In this document: positions 27,228 to 64,000 of the stretch, one piece after another | How positions within the stretch are numbered: position 1 is the first letter of the stretch | Layout of the letters: each line of letters begins with the position of its first letter | Assembly (NCBI GenBank): GCA_963573385.1 | Contig: CAUYLG010070417.1 | Span: forward strand, 1-64,000 | DNA length: 64,000 nt | Source: Cacajao melanocephalus | Lineage: Eukaryota > Chordata > Mammalia > Primates > Pitheciidae | Direction of reading: 5' to 3' | Notes under the pieces: model-generated | What the model was told of the DNA's origin: nothing | Seen by the model: only the letters and a program-made list of their open reading frames with translations | Database searches by the model: none | Translations under genes and position numbers: made by a program

Positions 27228-27532
27228 GTTTTTTTGTTTTGTTTTGTTTTGAGATGGAGTCTCTGTCGCCTAGGCTGGAGTGCAATGGCGCGATCTCGGC
27301 TTACTGCCAACTTCCGTATTCCGGGTTCAAGCGATTCTCCCACCTCAGCCTCCTGAGTAGCTGGGATTACAGGCATGCACCACCACACCCGGCTAATTTT
27401 TGTATTTTTAGGAGAGACGGGGTTTCGACATGTTGGCTAGGCTGGTCCTGAACTCATGACCCTGTCCAGTGATCCACCGGCCTCGGCCTCCCGAAGTGCT
27501 GAGAGTACAGGCATGAGCCACCGCACCCGGCC
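27228..27532 (-). repeat. Alu
   Basis: A reverse full-length Alu with a GTTTT-type tail, 300 bases upstream of the RPLP0 CCAAT boxes. Confidence 0.92.
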
Positions 27533-27780
27533 AGGTTTTAAAAGTATCCCTTTGTTTTGACAGGAGGAAAAACAAACTAGGGAAGCCAAGAGACCATTCT
27601 GCTTCTAAGTATTACAATGATGTCTCAGCCCCATGTCATGTTGTTTAGTTTGCTGAGCTGGCCAGGTGGCAGAGGGAGCTCTGAATTCGCTTACTCTAGC
27701 GCCTACAAGAAGGCAGCTCCAGCCCAGCAGGTGGCAGCAGCTCAGAGCAAGCGCCTCCAACGCCAGGCAGCTCCTTCCTT

Positions 27781-28230
27781 CACGACCCTACTTAAAGGCG
27801 GCTTCCCGTTGACTGAAGTGGCAGCGATATTATCCAATGGCTGCCTGTATTCCTTCGGCTTTGTCGGAGGAGCGATGTCGCCAGCCAATAGGCGGGGGCG
27901 CTTATCCGCGGTTTCTGATTGGCTACTTTGGTCGCATATAAAATGAACGCTCCGAGGCGCGGCCCTTTTCTCGCCAGGCGTCCTCGTGGAAGGTTCGTGC
28001 GCCGTGCCGTTCGGCGCCGGGGCCGGCGGCGGGAAGCATGGAGGGATCTTTGGGGGCCATTTGGGAACGTGGAGTCCTATTCTGTTCCCCCTAGGGCCTC
28101 GGTGGCGGCTCGCACGCCCCGAGGTGGCATTGGCTGCCCTAGTCCGGGCCGCCGGGTGCTTGCGCGTGCCCTGCTCCGCATAGGCCTGGGACCGGGGGAT
28201 GGGTGCCGGGGTGACCACGCTTGAGCTCCC
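27781..28230 (+). promoter_or_regulatory. RPLP0: RPLP0 promoter and CpG-rich region
   Basis: Three CCAAT boxes lie at 27834-27838 (+), 27885-27889 (+) and 27918-27922 (reverse). A GC-rich GGCGGGGGCG follows at 27891-27900. A TATA-like TATAAAA at 27937-27943 is 28 bases before the pyrimidine-tract start CTTTTCTC at 27965. This is a compact, classical ribosomal-protein promoter with a TOP start. CpG density stays high through exon 1 and the first 200 bases of intron 1. Confidence 0.85.
27965..27992 (+). other. RPLP0: RPLP0 exon 1 (non-coding, TOP start)
   Basis: A 28-base leader starts at the C of CTTTTCTCG, the 5' terminal oligopyrimidine tract through which mTOR and LARP1 control translation of ribosomal protein mRNAs. 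It ends in GGAAG before the donor gttcgt. The ends match the human mRNA start as I know it. Confidence 0.85.
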
Positions 28231-28291
28231 TATCTCTCCTCAGTGACATCGTCTTTAAACCCTGCGTGGCAATCCCTGACGCACCGCCGTG

Positions 28292-32078
<3,787 letters not shown>

Positions 32079-32125
32079 TCACCAGAAAGCAACCAACTTA
32101 GCTAGCTTTATTTGCAAAACAAGGA

Positions 32126-32131
32126 AATAAA
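32126..32131 (+). terminator. RPLP0: RPLP0 poly(A) signal AATAAA
   Basis: AATAAA lies 48 bases after the stop codon, giving a very short 3' UTR that ends near 32145. This is typical of ribosomal protein genes. Confidence 0.9.
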
Positions 32132-32166
32132 ATTTTCTTTAAAAAGTCTCTGGAGTCTTCAGTTTG

Positions 32167-32444
<278 letters not shown>

Positions 32445-32754
32445 CCTTAATTTTGAGCTTTATAGTGCCATATGTTAGAAACTAAAAAAATGGTAAAGCC
32501 AGAGAGCTTTGTATTTGGGCAACCTCTTTGTATCTGAATGAAGCTACTCGTCAGACCTCTAGACATAGTTGTAAATGTATATACTGGAATTACTGTTTCT
32601 GTGGCCACTCAGCCACTGGCCTATGTCCCTGTAAGTTTGGTGTCAGTTGAGCTAGGCACCTGGTGGATGCTGGGGCCAGTCCCATAGAGCCAAGTTCCAA
32701 ACTGGGTAGTGCTGCAACTCAGTAGGTGGTGACCAGTTTACGTTTTTGAGTGTT

Positions 32755-33014
32755 TCAAAGCTGGGGTGCGGTGGCTTGATCTCACAATGACTCACTGCAA
32801 CCTCCACCTATTGGGTTCAAGTGATTCTCCTGCCTTAGCTTTTTAAGTAGCTGGAATTAGGTGCCCATCACCACACCCACCTAATTTTTTTGGTATTTTT
32901 AGTAGAGACGGGGTTTTGTCTTGGTCAGCCTGGAAATCCTGACATCAGGTTGATCCACCCAACTCAGCCTCCCAAAGTGTTGGGATTACAGGCGTGAGCC
33001 ACTACGTTTGGCCC
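32755..33014 (-). repeat. Alu, truncated
   Basis: A reverse Alu lacking its tail end. Confidence 0.85.
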
Positions 33015-33796
33015 CAATATTTAAAGAGACAGCAACATCTGCTGAGAATAGGTGTTTTGTGGCTATTCCTGTATTTGACTTAAAAGATCTGTCCCCCGGA
33101 ACAATGATGTATTAATTGTAAGTAGGTCTGTGTCAAACGGTAGAAAGCCACTGCTAACAAGGCTGACAACTAAACTGTGGAGACCCTATTCTCTAAATTG
33201 CAGCCACATCTGCACGCAGCCTCCTGCCTTGTGGCCTTCAAAACTCCCAGCCTGGGGCATCCAGCATTTCCCCAGGGCAGGGGCCTCCTTCCGTTCCTGA
33301 ACCTTCCCGGACCTCCGTATCTACCCACGTTTGCTAACCATGTACCAGTCATCTGCCAACTGAATTACAAACTGAGGACGAAAGACTAGTTCGCCGACTC
33401 AACTAGTTTTTGGTTTCTGCTATCTAGGAAACAACACTTAATTGTTTTTCTAAAGAACGTAGTCATCATTCAGGAAAAGCCCACGTGGGGGCTGACCCTG
33501 CGGGCTGGAAGTGGGTCAGGGCCTGCAAAGCGGGCTCACCACTTTACAAGCTCTAGTCTCCCCTGAGGCGCCCGGAGCTGAAGAGCGAGGCCTGCTGGGG
33601 GGCGCGTTAGTGGCTCCGGGGCGGGCCAACTTCAAGCCCGCGATCCGGCTGCCCCGGCTGCAGCGGCCGCCGTCCCGCCCGGGGGCGCCAAGCCCGGGGC
33701 CCTGCCCCAGCAGGCTCGCGGTCTCGCCCTGCCGCGTGGGCCCCCGCGGTGACCCGGAAGCGCTCCGGAAGCGGTTCCGGAGTCAGCGCCGGCAGG

Positions 33797-63312
<29,516 letters not shown>

Positions 63313-64000
63313 GTGAGTACATGGAGGCACTCGCAGGAGGTAGCTGCTGAGCTTGGTGGCCTCAGGCTGGTGGTTTTCTCACTACACTTAAGTTGTTCAC
63401 TTGGATCATCCTGAGGCCCATGGCCCACTCCTGATTCCCCTGACCAGTGTCTGGTGCACTGGCACACTCTCACTTGACCCTTTCTCTAATAGCTTCTTCC
63501 ACCCACAACTCAAAACTGATTTTCTCTGCTGGGTGCTGGCAGCAGTGCACATGTCTCTTCTGCTAAGTGGTGTTGCTGGATTCCATGTCTGTCTCCCTGC
63601 TTCCTTGAAAGCTGGGACCCATCTAGACTCCTGATGGCAGGCACAGCACCTGGTACAGTGGTACTTCTGGGGAATCCTGGCTTGCTTCCTGAATTCAGCT
63701 TCAGACAGAGCTGGTTCTGACAGGAGCAGCGCACACGGGACTCTTTCCTGTCTCAGCGTTTGCTCTTCTCTCTGTCTTTACAAGGCAGGATTCTTGTTTT
63801 TCATATCTCAGTCCACATTTGCCCTTCTCAGAGAGGTGGCCAGCCTGTTCACCCTATCCAATGTAGGCCCCATCCTTCCTCCCAGTTGCTAAGCATCATA
63901 TTCACTTCTTTACTAACATTTGTTGTAACCCAAAAGCATCTCGTTTATGTGTCTGTTTACTTGTTTATTGTCTATCTTCGCCTGCTAGATTGTGAGCTCC

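Larger units (their letters stand above)
24441..27800. other. PXN-RPLP0 intergenic region
   Basis: About 3.4 kb between the PXN poly(A) site and the RPLP0 promoter. It holds seven identified repeat pieces: two Alu copies inside a hAT-type element, further Alu copies, a MIR, an ancient LINE fragment and an L2 fragment. No protein-coding exon is visible. In human an antisense RNA, PXN-AS1, is known near here; its exons cannot be recognised from sequence alone. Confidence 0.7.

Noticed and set aside
27742..28218. A 158-codon open frame on the - strand over the RPLP0 promoter
   Set aside because: It crosses CCAAT boxes, exon 1 and intron 1 in CpG-rich DNA, where stops are rare by composition; no domain is recognisable.

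Overview
The window is nuclear DNA of a primate. It is packed with Alu elements (about 55 full or partial copies by eye), older MIR, L2 and hAT-type repeats, and spliced genes with GT-AG introns. Three protein-coding genes lie head to tail on the + strand in the order PXN (paxillin), RPLP0 (ribosomal stalk protein P0), GCN1 (activator of the eIF2-alpha kinase GCN2). This is the neighbourhood known from human chromosome 12q24.23, seen in gene orientation. Several residues of paxillin and GCN1 differ from the human proteins as I remember them, so the source is probably a non-human primate, perhaps a New World monkey. That species guess rests on memory, not on an alignment.

Layout. 1-10180 is PXN intron sequence; the first coding exon with its 13 coding bases lies upstream of the window. 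10181-22556 holds the rest of the PXN coding sequence. The constitutive exons sum, with the missing 13 bases, to 557 codons plus stop, the size of paxillin alpha. A 34-codon alternative exon (18490-18591) gives paxillin beta. Three further open, phase-0 cassettes (14113-15009, 17047-17322, 17570-17878) would extend the protein between LD4 and LD5. 22557 to about 24440 is the PXN 3' UTR. 24440-27960 is an intergenic stretch of old and young repeats ending in the RPLP0 promoter, which has three CCAAT boxes, a TATA box and a pyrimidine-tract start. RPLP0 has eight exons between 27965 and about 32145 and codes for 317 residues. A second GC-rich promoter with ETS-type sites starts GCN1, whose ATG is at 33797. 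Twenty-two GCN1 exons encode residues 1-812; the gene runs off the right edge.

Functionally the genes are neighbours, not an operon. Paxillin is a focal-adhesion scaffold. P0 anchors the P1/P2 stalk at the ribosomal GTPase centre. GCN1 is a HEAT-repeat protein that binds ribosomes and passes the uncharged-tRNA or stalled-ribosome signal to GCN2; GCN2 can itself be activated through the P-stalk, so RPLP0 and GCN1 act in the same translational stress pathway. I see no new gene system here. The points worth a second look are the extended PXN cassette with a possible extra LD-like helix and two apparent GC donors, a GC-AG intron in GCN1, inverted Alu pairs around single GCN1 exons, and the compact RPLP0 promoter.
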